Assembly: GCF_000151315.2 (NCBI RefSeq) | Contig: NW_011887299.1 | Coordinates: 407,939-471,938, forward strand | DNA length: 64,000 nucleotides | DNA from: Capsaspora owczarzaki ATCC 30864 | Taxonomy: Eukaryota; Opisthokonta; Filasterea | Direction of reading: 5' to 3' | Shown here: in pieces, positions 1 to 15,270 of the stretch | How the letters are laid out: each line of letters begins with the position of its first letter | Numbering within the stretch: the stretch's first letter is position 1 | Position numbers and translations under genes: made by a program | The notes under the pieces: generated by a model | Told to the model about the DNA's origin: nothing | Databases searched by the model: none | The model's input: the letters and a program-made list of their open reading frames with translations, nothing else

Positions 1-1602
1 GACTCTTGTTCGTCCACAACATCGCCACCAAAGCCAAAGCTGAAGGACAGGAGCAGTTGAAGGCAGAAGACGAATGCGGAAACAGCATTGACGCTCTGAT
101 CCAGCTTTGTCCATTTGATCGGCGGCGCGGTTTTGTTCATACCAAGCTTCGTTTCGTTGCCTACGACAAGAGGGGTCCAACAAGGAGAAGAAGAGTTGGG
201 GTCAGAAAACACGACCAAATACAAAACAAAGTTCACCAAAACAACAAAAAAAGTTTAAACCACCCTCCATCAACATACCAGTGTAGACAGCAAGAGCGAT
301 GGCCCATGCAGTGTTGCGCAAGTGCGTTCCTTGCAGAAGCAACTGGGCAGAACTGAGCGATGCGGGTGCGGGAACAGAATGAGGAGAGGAGCGGTAGGCA
401 TTCAGGTGACGAATGTCTGTAAAGAGCCGCGAGTCAAAGCGGTAAACTTCTGGGTTTGGTGCTGCGCACTCAACCACGCCCGTGAAAGCCAACAGGGCTT
501 CTTCAGACATGGCGTGCGTGTCTTTCAACGAAAGACGGGTTTTCAGGTCCGTTTCGCCGTCAAGATTAGCGGTCTGGATGTAGCACAGGCCCTCGGCGCC
601 TTCCGCTGAGGTTTTAAGGACTACTGCATCGCAAGGCAGTTCATTCTCGTTCTCCAGGTAGATAATGTCGCCGACATGAATGTCGGACGCCTTGATGGTT
701 TGCCACACTCGCGGCGCACCCTCCACGCCGCCTTCCAAGCGCGCGACCGTTACAGGACGACTGTTTGCGCGAGCATCGGCAATGTGACGAAGGCGATCGT
801 CCACCGCCTCCTTGGCGGCTGAAATGGCAACGATAAATATGAGCGGAACCCACGTCGTGAGCGGGTTGACGGGCGTCAGTGTTGGAAACAGCTGCAGGAT
901 GGCGATGAGCAGAAAGTAGCGATTCATAAACCGGCTGCCAGGTTTCGAGCAGTCAACGCGTGTCATGATGCCAGCCAGCCAAGTCAAGAAATAAGAGGAT
1001 GGAAGGATTTTGACGTCCATTCCAAAATAATGATCACAACGAATGCAGACCACAACGTGAGTGAATTCAACATCCAAACTGGCCACATCGATACAAGAGA
1101 TCAGATGGATCCATCTAACAATGCTACGTCGCTCAGAAAGCAAAGCGCAGGCGAAAAAGGAGAATGGCCGAAAACGAATGACTCTCTCCACATCGGCAGT
1201 CAACGCTGAATCCCCTCACCTGAACTGCTCGTAGAGATTGAACGGGATGAACGTGAACAGCGTGTACTTTGAGTTGACAATGCGGTTGTCTGGGAAGCCG
1301 GCATTGAGCGCGGCCTGGTTGGCAGCCACAACGCGCGTTGGTCGCTGATCGGCCGCGCTGTCGTCATCCTCGCCGGACTCCGCTGCTGCAGGCTGCAAAC
1401 CAAAGCACACACCAACGAGAAACGATGAGAGTGAGGCAGCAATGAGAACGAATTGGGGGTGTTTTCAAGTGGGCTTTGTGTGCGTGATGGTTGAGTGGAA
1501 AGGGCGTGAGTGAGTGAGCGAGGAAGAGGTGGTGCAAAACGGGTGAAGCGTTTGGGTTACCAGGCCGCGGAGACGTCGCCACGAGCGCTGCACGAAGGAC
1601 AT
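1..1602 (-). CDS. P4-type ATPase (phospholipid flippase), N-terminal part
   Basis: Likely aminophospholipid flippase that moves lipids to the cytosolic leaflet; the gene runs off the window at base 1. Exons on the minus strand: 1602-1561, 1392-1220, 934-279 and 160-1, all phase-consistent. The first exon is only 14 codons (MSFVQRSWRRLRGL). Family hallmarks seen in order: the NxxFxxLYEQFxRFxNxYF entry to TM1/TM2, a hydrophobic pair around LIAILQLFP and WVPLIFIVAISA, the actuator sequence TANLDGETDLKTR, and YTGNETKLGMN before the next membrane pair. The phosphorylation DKTG motif and everything beyond lie outside. The DGET actuator motif separates P4 from other P-type ATPases (family knowledge). 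The subclass cannot be decided from this part. Confidence 0.9.
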
Positions 1603-1724
1603 TGTTGGAGAAACACTTGTCAAGGTGTGCGCTGTTCGAAGGGGGGTCGTGTGTGGGAAGGGGGCCCGAGAGACGGAGACACACGCGATCCCAAAAATGC
1701 CGTGATAACAGAAAAAGAAAACGG

Positions 1725-1755
<31 letters not shown>

Positions 1756-2279
1756 CTGGGACAAGATTGAGAAAAATGGCTTTGGATCGAATGTGATGCC
1801 GGCTTCCAAGGCAGTGGGCAGTGCAGTTGCTCCAGCACTCTTTGAAAGAGATCGGAGAGGATGGATCTTGTTTCAACGGGCATCGTCCGAGATACACAAA
1901 CACTAAATCTCGCAATTCGAACAGGCGGTTTGGTGCCTGTTACCCCGCGACGGGTCAGATCTCGCAACAGTTCATGCATTATCGACAATAGAGCACACTT
2001 GGAGTAAAGAAAGTGGGCTGGCAACAACATCAAGTGCAATAGATACGTTTTTCATTTCAACTTTTTCAACCATTTTTCAACCGTTTTCAACCATGCTCCA
2101 CAACTTTCATACTTTCTTTCAACACTGCCTCATCGGCACACTATCATCCACATAACATTGTACTTGTGCAGTCAATCAATCGAATAAGATTAACCTGCAC
2201 TTAGTGCTTTTTGGAAAAGAATCCCGTCTTCCTACAGTACCAATTGTTTTCCACAAAGAACTCGGCATTAGTAAAAGCA
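1603..2279. other. Intergenic, flippase promoter side and kinesin 3' side
   Basis: No convincing gene. It holds a 29-base A run at 1725-1753 and repeated TTTCAACC-like words near 2055-2095. It contains the upstream region of the flippase and the 3' untranslated region of the kinesin. A spliced last kinesin exon could reach to about 2176. Confidence 0.5.
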
Positions 2280-5200
2280 TTAGACCACAACAACACTCGC
2301 ACAAACATTGGAGAAATGTCGAAATGACGTACTTTGGGGTTCGGTTCGAAGTGTGCACAATGCTTGGGGCCATGGCTCCATTTCCTTGAACTCCAACGCT
2401 GCACTGTAGATTGTGAAAAATCCAACAGAAGCAAAATGAAACATGTGTTTCGCCCGCAGAAACAAAACGCCTTTCCGAGATTCAAAACCCCCTTCCCCGT
2501 ATTGTCTCACCTTTTCGCGAATGCTCTCGGACTTGGACTTGGTCGAGGAAATGGAAGACACGCTGCCGGTGCTGTCTCGGCGAGTGGACTTGCCACGAAG
2601 AAGCTCGACACTCGCTACGCTGACATTGTCGCCTCCATTCTCATACTCGTCGCTATCTTCATCGTCATCACTGTCGTCGTCGGCCCCAAAGCTGCGAACG
2701 GACATGCTATCGCCGCCAAGGGAGCCGGTTTCAGCAGCCCTTGCTTCGGCCAACTCGCGGGCATCCTCGCCGGTGGCCACGACAGCCGACGCGGGGAAGG
2801 CCACGGGAGGATCGAGCGGAGAGCCTGCCGACAGCGACTCCACGCCAGTCAGCTGCACAGAGATGCCTTGCGAGCTGATGGACTTGGACACCGTGCCCTT
2901 GTACAGGCTACTGGTCAGCCGCTTGTTGTCATCAATGTCTTGGTGATGCACAACGTACTGCGGAGTCTTGACCTTCTTGGTGAACTTGGTCAGCATGTTC
3001 TTCAGGCTTGGGCTGGCGGTTGTTTTCTTGTTCGGAATGATGGGCGACATGATCGTGTCGGGCTCAATGGTGCCGTCCGGAACGTGGTTGAGCACACGCG
3101 GCGCCGATTTCTTGCGATCGCGCTCCGACACGGTCGGGTCGCGGATGCCCACGTTGGACAGCGAGACGACGCTTCCACTAGCAGTGTTGTTCCCGCTGAC
3201 ACCGGCCAGCAAGGAGGACGATGAAACAGCCGCCACGGCAATCTGGTTTAGCTTTGCGGCAGCGCCGTTTTGCTTGAGCAGACGCACTTGATCCAGAACA
3301 GGCTCCAGATGGCTGGGCGCTTCGAGCAGATGGCGGATTTCGTCGAGCTTGCTGTTCAGCTTGGTCTTGAGGTCGCGCTCGAGGAATAGCTGGCTCTCGA
3401 CGGCACTGAGCTCCTTGACCATGCTCGACTCCATTTCTCGCTTCCAGCCTTCCTTTTCTTGTTGGATGCGCTCGACGACCGCCAAGCGCAGCTCGTTCAT
3501 TTCGCGCTTCTTTTCCTCCTCGAGCTCCTTGAACGCAATCTCGAGCGAGTGAATCTCCTTGCTCAATGCTGCATTCTCCACCTCGGCCTGCTCCTTGGCG
3601 GCGGCACCTCGGCGAATCTCTCGCTCCTGCATCTCAAGGCGCTGAAGCATTTCCTCCTGCGCACGCTCCTTGTGCAAGAGTTCTTGCTGCACGCGCTTGT
3701 TTTGCTCCTTCAAAGCGGCGCAAGTATCCTCCAACGTCTTGACCTGGGAGTAGCAGTCAAGCAATCAGAGACGGCATTTGAGTACAAACAAGTTTCGAAG
3801 AACAATGCACACTCGAGTCAAAGGGGACACTGTCGTTACCATCGAGTTGAGGATTTGGCTGCTCTGATGCGCCTCGGTCAAGGCTTGCGTACTCTCAGCC
3901 AACGAGCGTTGCAGCTCTTGAATGCGCAGTTCCGCTTGACGTGCCCGCTCTTCCATTGTGTTTCTGTACGTTTGTTCTGGATGGATCAAGTCACCGAAGG
4001 GGGGAATCAGTGACGCTTGTGTGTTGGTTTTCCAAAGAAGTGCTGAATTTCACAAAACTACCATACCTTGAGCTTGAATCACCTTCTGGGCTTGCTTAAA
4101 GTGGGAATCATAGTTGCGCGTCAACAAGTCAACTTGAGCACGAAGTTGGGCTGCGTGACGGTCGAGGGATTCTTCTCCGCTGAGAAGCTGTACACAATTT
4201 TCAGTGAGACTGACTTGTTTTCAACAAACAAACCGCCCCAAGGTGTTCAAACGCAACACCACCACCCTTCAACTTCAACTTCTTACATCTCGTGTCATGT
4301 CTCCAATGACAATTGACGGGCGACCAACACTGACAGAGCTCCATGCCGAGCTTGACGCTGTCGAAGTTGGCGAAGTCTGCTGGCCGGTACGACGAGCCTT
4401 TCGCGCTTCCGTCTCACGAACTGGAGACCCCTCATCGCTCTCACTCTCGTCAAACGTGCGCTTGCTGGAGCTTGCGGCATTCGTGGCGGCAAGGGAAGAA
4501 GACGAGCCTGAACGTTTGAGGGCCGATGATGACGATGTAGCAGCGGCGCGGCGTTGGGACGCTGCGCGCTCCGTTTCAACATCCTCATCGTCTTCGTCGT
4601 CGGCAGCGTCAAAGCGAAGGGCGGCTTTGGCCTTGTTGATGAGCCGATTTGCCTCACCTCGTCCAGGAGTCAACCCAGTGTCGTGCTTGACGGGCGTTTG
4701 AACGACCGTGCTAACATCTTGCGCCACGTCCGAAAACTTGAGCACCTGGATGGTTTCGTCGTGTTCCACAGCCGCGGGGTTGACGCACACAATCATGGCC
4801 ACCTTGCCGTGGCCTTCAAAAAAGTTTTGGAAGAGATGGGTGAGCTTGCTGCCTCGGTAGATGACTTTTTTGGGCGTGGCTGCGGGACTGTCCACGTCCT
4901 GCACCATGCTGGTGTTCAAGGAAGCCGATGCGCTCTGTTGCACGGCACGCAACTGATTGAGGCACGCATTGAGCGCCATCAGGGACGTGTTGATCGCGCC
5001 TGCCTCAATCAAGCGCTGGCCAGTGTTCTTGGTGCGCGCGCAGCGTTCAGACCCCGCGAGGTCGACGAGAGAGAGCGAGCTCACGCGAATAAACTTTGGA
5101 TTGAGAAGAACTTGACCGCCAGTGGCGTCCAGAGGAACACACACCAGCCGGATGCCGAAAATGGAGTGACTGCGACTCGACTCGTAGTTGAGCTGAGTTG

Positions 5201-7129
5201 ACGCGACCTGGCGATTGCGCTGACCGAGACGAAGGAGCTCAAACGCCTCCTCGGTCGACCGCACTTCAACCTCGCGCAACCCTTTAATGTACCGACTGTG
5301 AGCCGTGTCTTGAGCAATTGGTCGCGAGGTGCGCTTGAACGTGGACGATGTGGCCGGCGCCTCTTCGAGCAGATCGTAGCAGTGCTCATTGTACACCTCC
5401 GCGTAGGTAACCATGACCGTGTAGCAACAGTCAGGATCAACCTCAAGCACGGTGCCGTCTGACAGAAGGCGCGCGCCATCAGCGCCGTTCTCATGGACAA
5501 TGTCCTGACCAAACTGCACGCGTCGACCGCTCTTCTGCGCACTAGCCTTGGCTTGCCGGCGCTCTTCGATTGCCTTGGCTTCGCTTTGCAAGGTGAATCC
5601 GTTGGTGCCGTTTGGCTTGATTGTCTGCAACGCAGAAGGGCACAGCACATGTGTATGTGTGTGTGTGTCGCAGAGTTGTCAGGACAATTCTTGACTCTAA
5701 AAAATACACCAAAAAACAACACCTACCATGGGACTGGCTTGCTGGGAGCGAACGCTGTTGAACACCACGTCGAGCACGCGTCCGAGAATGCCGGGCTCGG
5801 TCGGAGTTCCCTGCATGGTGTAAGTCTTGCCGGCATTGGTGATGCCGTAGGTGAAGAGCAGACTGTCGTAGCCCTGGACAAGGTCGCGCACAAGCCGCGA
5901 AGTTGTCGTGTCGTACACTTGACGCTGTGTTGCGCGTTGGTCAAAGACGTGGGTGAAGTTGTACTTGACCAGTGCCCGTGCTTGGCCGCTCCTGTAGTAT
6001 GCCGAGGTCTGAGCGGACAAAAGTGCCAACAAAGAAAAACATGCAAGGTTGAAATTTTAGTTTGGACTCTGGCACGAAGGCTTTGCACATAAAGACGTAG
6101 TACGTACAGGAGGTGCTTGAACGCCCACCGTGGAAGAATCCAAAATGTCAATGCAAGTCTCAGTGTCACCCTCGACTGGGCGCATGCGCAGATAGACCTA
6201 CAACAACGCAGAAAACCCGTGAAACGTTTCCAAAGTGAATCAATTCAATGTCACTTGAACACACAGCTTGCGTGTACTCGGCATCATCCTCACCTTCAAT
6301 GGCTCTCGTGCAGGAGCCGACGTCAATGCGACTGCAGCAGCGCTGTTGACGATTTGCGACGCGAGCGACGAGGTTGACCGCTCGTCCGCCAGCAGCGCGT
6401 CTGTTTTCGCCTTGCGCCATCCACTGTCAAGAAAGCGAGAAAATACAAAAGCAAGTTAGTCACTGCCACATTGACAAGATAACGAAACAACAATCAATTT
6501 GGGAGAACTAGTTTTGGTCAAGATTTCAAGTCGTCGGAGGTTGAAGGCGGGAACGTTGAGCAGAGAAGTCGAATTTTGAACATTTTTTGCGTCGTTTCTC
6601 CCCCATCGCAGCTTGGTTGGTTGTTCATCACAGAACAAGTATTGTACCGTGTTGATGTTTATTCTCATCCTCCAACTAGCTTTAACTTGAGCGAGGAAAA
6701 CAGCATCCGACAATAAAAAAACTCTCGTTTGCAACAGTTTGAAACAAAAAAAAACAATCGAAAAATTCAAACCGTTTCACTTTCGTTTCGTTTTGAACTT
6801 TGCCGTTTTTTGTGTTCTTTTTGTTGTTGTTGTTGTCCAGCTAGTGCTTTCATTGTGCTTTCGCTCACATATTCACCCAGTGCTCAACATCAAGTCGCGC
6901 TTCTGAAGTGCGTATCGCTGCGTCGCGGTTCAAACGGCAGCGAGCGGAAAGGAACGGAAACTCGAAAAAACCGCCATTCTTCACAGACACCATCAGGTAG
7001 GTCCATACATTGGATGCGTTGCTGCTTCACTGTACAATACACGCGCTCAATCGTTTTCCAGGATGGTTGAGAGAAGTAAACTTACGAAGGATTGCTGAGT
7101 GCCGATCGAAGCAACGGCGTGTCCAACAT
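2280..7129 (-). CDS. Kinesin-6 family motor (KIF23/KIF20-like)
   Basis: Plus-end microtubule motor of the kinesin-6 class, which in animals bundles spindle midzone microtubules in cytokinesis. Exons: 7129-7086, 6423-6294, 6197-6108, 6008-5727, 5624-4287, 4187-4067, 3976-3840 and 3743-onward, all phase-consistent. The motor shows KVYLRMRP (beta 1), the P-loop TYGITNAGKT, switch I around ESSRSHSIF, switch II LVDLAGSE, and SKLTHLFQNFFEGHGKVAM near its end. A long insert between GILGRVLD and YTVMVTYAEVYNEH is the loop-6 expansion typical of kinesin-6. A coiled coil follows (about 3200-4180), then a Ser/Asp-rich tail. The 3' end is unsure: the frame stays open to a stop at 2280-2282. A good donor after codon AAG at 2511 and an acceptor near 2404 would instead give a different C-terminus ending near 2176. 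Confidence 0.87.
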
Positions 7130-7498
7130 CTTTGCTTTGCCCTTCACGTCCGACATGCTGGTTTGGTTTGTCTTGTGTTGCTATGTGTGTGTCTTTGCCC
7201 CCTTTCGAGTGTTGCCGATGTGCCGAAGTGTGAGCCGAATGGGACGGTGCCGAACTGTTGCCGAATGGTTGCTGGACAACAACAAAGAATCTGCTTTGTT
7301 CCGAACAAAAAAACTTGTTTCAAAAAAAATGAATGAATTGATGGATGAATTTCACCTCAGGCTCAGACTTGAGCAAAAATATAGATTTATTGTTTGAAAA
7401 TGATGCTTTTGAAATGGACAGAAAGAAGAAAATCAAAAACGACATTGAAAGGCTTAACGAGAATGAACAGATTCCACCTAAAAGCGCAACGACGTATT
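7130..7498. other. Intergenic between helicase 3' end and kinesin start
   Basis: About 370 bases between two minus-strand genes. It contains the kinesin upstream region and the helicase 3' untranslated region. No ORF with family resemblance or RNA gene was recognised; A-rich stretches lie at 7290-7330. Confidence 0.5.
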
Positions 7499-10644
<3,146 letters not shown>

Positions 10645-11088
10645 TGCTTTTGTTCTAGAAGAGGATGGAAAATGGTATCAAAAAGAAGTGGGTTTTGTTA
10701 ATACGAGAGTAGCAACAAAAAAATTAAAATTGAATGGGAAAAAAAAATAAGGAAAAAAAAGACTGCTGAGAAATTTGAACCGAGTTTGTTTTTGATTCCA
10801 AGTTGAGATTCTGAGAGTGAGAAGGAAAAACGACGTCAAAACCTCACAATAAGAAATGTGTTGCAGCGTCATTCATACAGTCCTAGTGGCAGAGCAGAGC
10901 AGCGAGATAGCGAGATTCTGAGCATCGGGAATGGAAATTGAAGCAGTTTGAGCTGTATCTAGATCAACAATACATGTACTCACATTGATCTGTCTCTTTG
11001 CTTGTTGCTCAACACTCACGCTGAAATAAACACCCGCTCATCTCTCTCTCTCAGCAGCGCAGTCCTTTTCGTCCGAGTCCTCGCCGTC
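10645..11088. promoter_or_regulatory. Shared upstream region of helicase and LSM8 (divergent)
   Basis: A 444-base divergent intergenic stretch; both start codons face away from it, so it must hold both promoters. A CT-rich tract precedes the LSM8 start at 11041-11053. No TATA-like element was confidently placed. Confidence 0.5.
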
Positions 11089-11767
11089 ATGTCTGGACTC
11101 GAAGAATTGCTGCAAAGCAAAGTGCTCGTCGCGACCACCGATGGCCGGATATTCGTCGTAAGCAACAGTGATTCCATTTTTTAGCGTATCGAGTATTAGC
11201 ACAGATCTGTGCGATGGCTGGCTGTGCGAAGCGACAGGGAGAGCAATACTCAAACCCCCCCCCCCGTGCTCTCTCTCTCTGGCGTTGTACTGCTGATAGG
11301 GCACTCTGCGCGGCTTTGACCAGATGTGCAACATCATTCTAGAACACACTGTTGAGCGCGAGTTCAACGCACAGCGCGGCGTCGTGATTGTCGCGCTGGG
11401 TCTGTACATTATCAAGGGCGAGAACATGTAAGTTTTTGGCTACCGACTTGGGGAGGGGGATCGCAGTCCGTCCCAGCGGATGGAAGCGAAGGCTGATTGT
11501 TCATTCCCACGTTGCTCCAGCCGGGTGGAGGGGACGGTCGTCAGCAGAAGAGGGGCGCATTGAGGGGCGCATTGAGGCCTGGGTGAAACGATCCTTCAAC
11601 GAATCCATTGCAGTTCCCACCTTTCCTTCTTGTACTGACTGTTTGTGAAATTGAAAAATGGGGGTACCTGCAACAGTGCTGTCGTCGGATCAGTCGATCC
11701 TGAGATTGATGAGAGCATGGACTTGTCGCAAATCATGTGCGATCCTCTGCCCAAGATTGCCGTTTGA
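11089..11767 (+). CDS. LSM8: U6 snRNA-associated Sm-like protein LSm8
   Basis: Subunit of the nuclear Lsm2-8 ring that binds the 3' end of U6 snRNA. Exons 11089-11157, 11300-11427 and 11677-11767 join in phase to 95 residues, the usual length. It opens with MSGLEELLQSKVLVATTDGR, followed by TLRGFDQMCNIILEH (Sm1) and VIVALGLYIIKGENIAVVG (Sm2). It ends in MDLSQIMCDPLPKIAV, like the MDLSxIRAxPLxxV tail of LSM8 rather than LSM1. The gene diverges from the helicase gene, another RNA-processing factor. Start choice follows the family N-terminus. Confidence 0.96.
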
Positions 11768-12468
11768 AACAGACCAAACACAATCATCATGCAGTGTTCG
11801 TTGATGTGCTGCTACTGGAATTGTCGATTGGACAGAAACGCCAGCCCCGAGAGTCTCCATAAGTTCGTGTCCTGCTTCTGAATGAACAGCGCCGCTTTTA
11901 TCATTGTGTGCTCGGTCGCTTGCAGCTGAGTGTCCAAACAATTTATTGGCAACATTTCGCGTCTCTTTTGCTCCCGCTCACCTCTCCCTGATTCACGTTA
12001 GCACTGTTTCGATTGTGACTCAAACACCAAACCACCTGCATCGCATGTACATCTCTCCATCAGCGAAAGAGAATGCTCTTTCCATGAAACGCAGCGTGAA
12101 CTTTTGGAGCTGTCTGAGCTCTGTCTGTTCGTCTTGCTGGTCCACAGTCAAGTGAATCTCAGACACTAAATGTTTCGGCAAGATGTCTGCATCCAACAAG
12201 TGCGATTCGCCCTGGCCTGGAGACTGGCGAAGGTCATTCTCACAGGCAGCAGCCGAATTGTCAGCAACTACTCCCCAAACACCCCAAACCCCTCCTAACC
12301 TCACCCAACTGCTAATTAACGCACTTTACAATCCATCTCTCACTCGTAGTCTCAGAACGCTCCCAAATCCAGTCACTTGTCTTCTCTTTCAGTCTAACTT
12401 TCGCTTTGGGACAGGCTTTTTCAAAACTTCTCTTGCCTTTACCCCCCCCCCTCGCTCCCATTTGTGCA
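11768..12468. other. Intergenic / 5' leader upstream of Myb-like gene
   Basis: About 700 bases without a supportable gene. It contains LSM8 3' sequence and the upstream region of the next plus-strand gene, including a C run just before the start at 12442-12450. Open frames here are short and resemble nothing known to me. Confidence 0.45.
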
Positions 12469-14372
12469 ATGAGTCCCCGAAAGCTCGTGCCACAGACCAA
12501 GCCAACGTCGCCGGCGTCGCGCTTTGTAGATGCTTCTGCAACGGATGGCAGGCAACACCCGCGACGAACTGCTGCTGCTGGCAAGTCGCAGCAACCCGCC
12601 ATGCGAACACGCGTCCCGTCACAGCCAGTGCCAGTGCGTGGACACCGAGCCTCAGCCCTGGACGAGGGCGACGAGGGCGACGAGCGGTCGTATGGCCATA
12701 GCGGCGCAAAGAGCACCGCGGCTGCAGCACGAAGCTCAGGCCTCCAGCAGCAGCAGCTGTCGAGTCCCGCGCGCCATCGCCCAGGCAGCAACAGAAACAC
12801 GTCTGCTGCCGACGAGGACGATTCGCCTGACGAGGACGATTCGCTTGACGAGGACGACTTCAGGCCGAAGCACCGCAATCTGTGGACGACGGCAGAGATT
12901 GCGTGAGTACTTATAGCACGTTGCCAGCCGCTTCCTGGATTCTATGCGATTGGTGAATGAGCATGCGCTGGAGGCTCAGACCTTGCAGGAGGGAGACGCG
13001 AACAAGCGCCACCGCCAACACAATGGCAAAGCGAAAGTTTAACAACGAAAAAGCGCGGGGAAAAATTCAAAATTTCAAAACATTTTACTCTTTTGCTTCT
13101 TTTGGTGTATCGATGCTTTTGACACGTCAATCTGATTGAATTATTGGTGGTATGGGTGTGCCTTTTTGTTATTGGGTTTCTTGGCAACCCAACAGGGCTC
13201 TGAAACAAGGTGTTGAAAAGCTCGGTGTCGGCAAGTGGACGGCCATTCGAAACGATCCGCGCTGGTCGCACATCCTGAGCAGACGCACCCCGCAGAATCT
13301 GTACGACAGGTATCGAGTTGCTGGATTTAGAATGAGGCGGCAGCCACGCGAGCAGCCGTTCCGCAAGTTCATCCTGTTGGATGCAGACCACAAGCCCGTC
13401 ATGGGAGGAACAGCAAAGTCTCCCGCGCCTGTCGTTTACGGACGAGGCGCTGCAGGAGTGGGCTTGGGCCGCGTACGCCATCCGCGTGACGCAGCCTTGA
13501 AAGCAGCAAAGCGGTAAGCCAAGCTGTTGGTCAGCGTCGTTTTGTTCGGTTTTCTTGTTTGCAGCTTGCGGAAATGGGGTTGCGTCACGTTCGCATGAAA
13601 GCTCATCAGTTTTATCATCTTTTTTGGTCTGGACCTTTCGGTGGACAGTGATGATCTGTATTCCCCTGAGGAAGAGACATGCACAATCTACCTTCGAGAG
13701 GTCGGCAACCAGTGCAACCAAAAGTTCCAGTCGCAAGATCCGCTCTCCGCACTGCCAATGCACTACGACGTTGTGTATGTGTTTTCGGGCTCGCGGCATT
13801 TGATTCCAGCACCAAAACTTGAGCGATTCGCCAACTACTCGCAAGTTTGGACGACACGCGCCCAGCTGATTCGCCGAGAGCCGCTCAAGTACGGCCGTTT
13901 TGCTGTTGTCGACGAGAGCCAAGCGGCGGACGAGAGCGCAGAGACCGAACAGAAGACTACTCCGAAGAAGAAGAAGAGTGCTCCCAGCAAGCCCATTCGT
14001 GCTGCTGCAGTTCGCTCTCGAGAGCAAGAGCTTTCGAAGCGACGGCAAGCCGTCGAGGAAGCTGAAGACGATGAGGACGAGGACGAGGACGAGGATGAGA
14101 ATGAATCGCTGCCCACAATTGCCCAGTCGCCTAGGCAAGCGACGACCGTGGACCGAGCACGCACGTCAGCCGTTCACAAGAGCAGTCGTTCGAGCACAAA
14201 GCCCAATGCATCAGCCACGCCATCTCGGGCGCCAGGCACACCTGCTTTTTCTAGTTCTTCTTCTACTGCTGCTGCTGCTGCTGCAAGCTCGCCAGGCCGA
14301 GCGGCATTCGGTGGGCTTCCGCCATTGCGTTTCAGTACGGCTTCCGCTGACACTGAGTTTCTCGGGTTTTGA
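12469..14372 (+). CDS. Telobox-like Myb/SANT DNA-binding protein
   Basis: Exons 12469-12902, 13196-13513 and 13649-14372 join in phase to 491 residues. A single Myb/SANT repeat is split by the first intron: NLWTTAEIAALKQGVEKLG, then GKWTAIRNDPRW and RTPQNLYDRYR. The spacing, GxGKWxxI, and the RTxxxLxDRYR helix resemble the telobox Myb of telomere-repeat factors more than the R2R3 class (family knowledge). The region before it is acidic and Ser-rich. After it come a conserved-looking segment (TCTIYLREVGNQCNQKFQ) I cannot name, a lysine patch (PKKKK, a possible nuclear signal), an acidic run and a Ser/Ala tail. A nuclear DNA-binding role is inferred; telomere binding is only a possibility. Confidence 0.85.
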
Positions 14373-14603
14373 TTCGGCTCTTGGTCTGAAGCGCTCGCTC
14401 GCCTGAGTTCAAAGCGTTTTTGTTCCTGTACTCATCCTTGACTTGGTTTGTGTGCTGCTTGTTGATAGCTCGATGTTTGCATGTGTTGTTGCCTTGCTGC
14501 ACCCTCGAATTTTCCATTCGATTTCCATTTTTCCCCTTTTTCGATTTCCCAGCTTTTCCACCCTCTGTTCACTCTTAATTTTTGTGCATAATTTCAAGCA
14601 ATC

Positions 14604-15225
14604 ATGGACGAAGTTGACAACCTTCTCAGCGACCTGACCAGCCAGATGAGCTCGGTTGGCATTGCAGGCTACCAAGGTTTGTGCCACAGTGCAGCTCTCC
14701 TCTCCTCCTCCGCCCTCCGCTTCCGTCTCTTCGCTCCCCCTCCTGTTCCTGTGTTGCTCTCTATCTGTTGATCGTTTCTGCTCTGATCCCTACCACCCAG
14801 TTCATCGTCCTCATCCTGTCGACGCTCCTTTTTCTTTTTTTTTTGGACTATTTTTTTGCTTTGACATTCTGTCTCCGACTGTGCTGTTTGTTCGACTCTG
14901 CCGCGTTGGCGACAAATCGACGGACGCTCTGCGCATTCGCATCCGCAACGGGCGGCCGTGACCCCTGGTGAACACCTCCGCAGCCCCAGCGCCTATTTGT
15001 TATGGAAACATTGGCAATGCATTTGGATTGCCTTTTTTTTTTTTTTTTTTTTTTTGGAAGGTGTTTGGAGATCCACTTGTTGCTGGGTGTGAGCTCTGAG
15101 CCACACAGCGCTACAAAGTGAGTGAATGAGTGAGTGAGTGATGCTCGTATGGCGTGCTCTGCGACGTTGCAAAATGGAAGGCGAAACAAAGTGCAGTCCA
15201 AAACTGCAATCGAAATTGACAGCAG

Positions 15226-15270
<45 letters not shown>

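Noticed and set aside
7010-7397. Small secreted Cys-rich protein on the plus strand
   Set aside because: The frame overlaps the kinesin first exon on the other strand, and the cysteine pattern matches nothing known to me.
12942-14138. 398-codon minus-strand frame opposite the Myb-like gene
   Set aside because: It overlaps well-supported exons on the other strand and has no recognisable domain.
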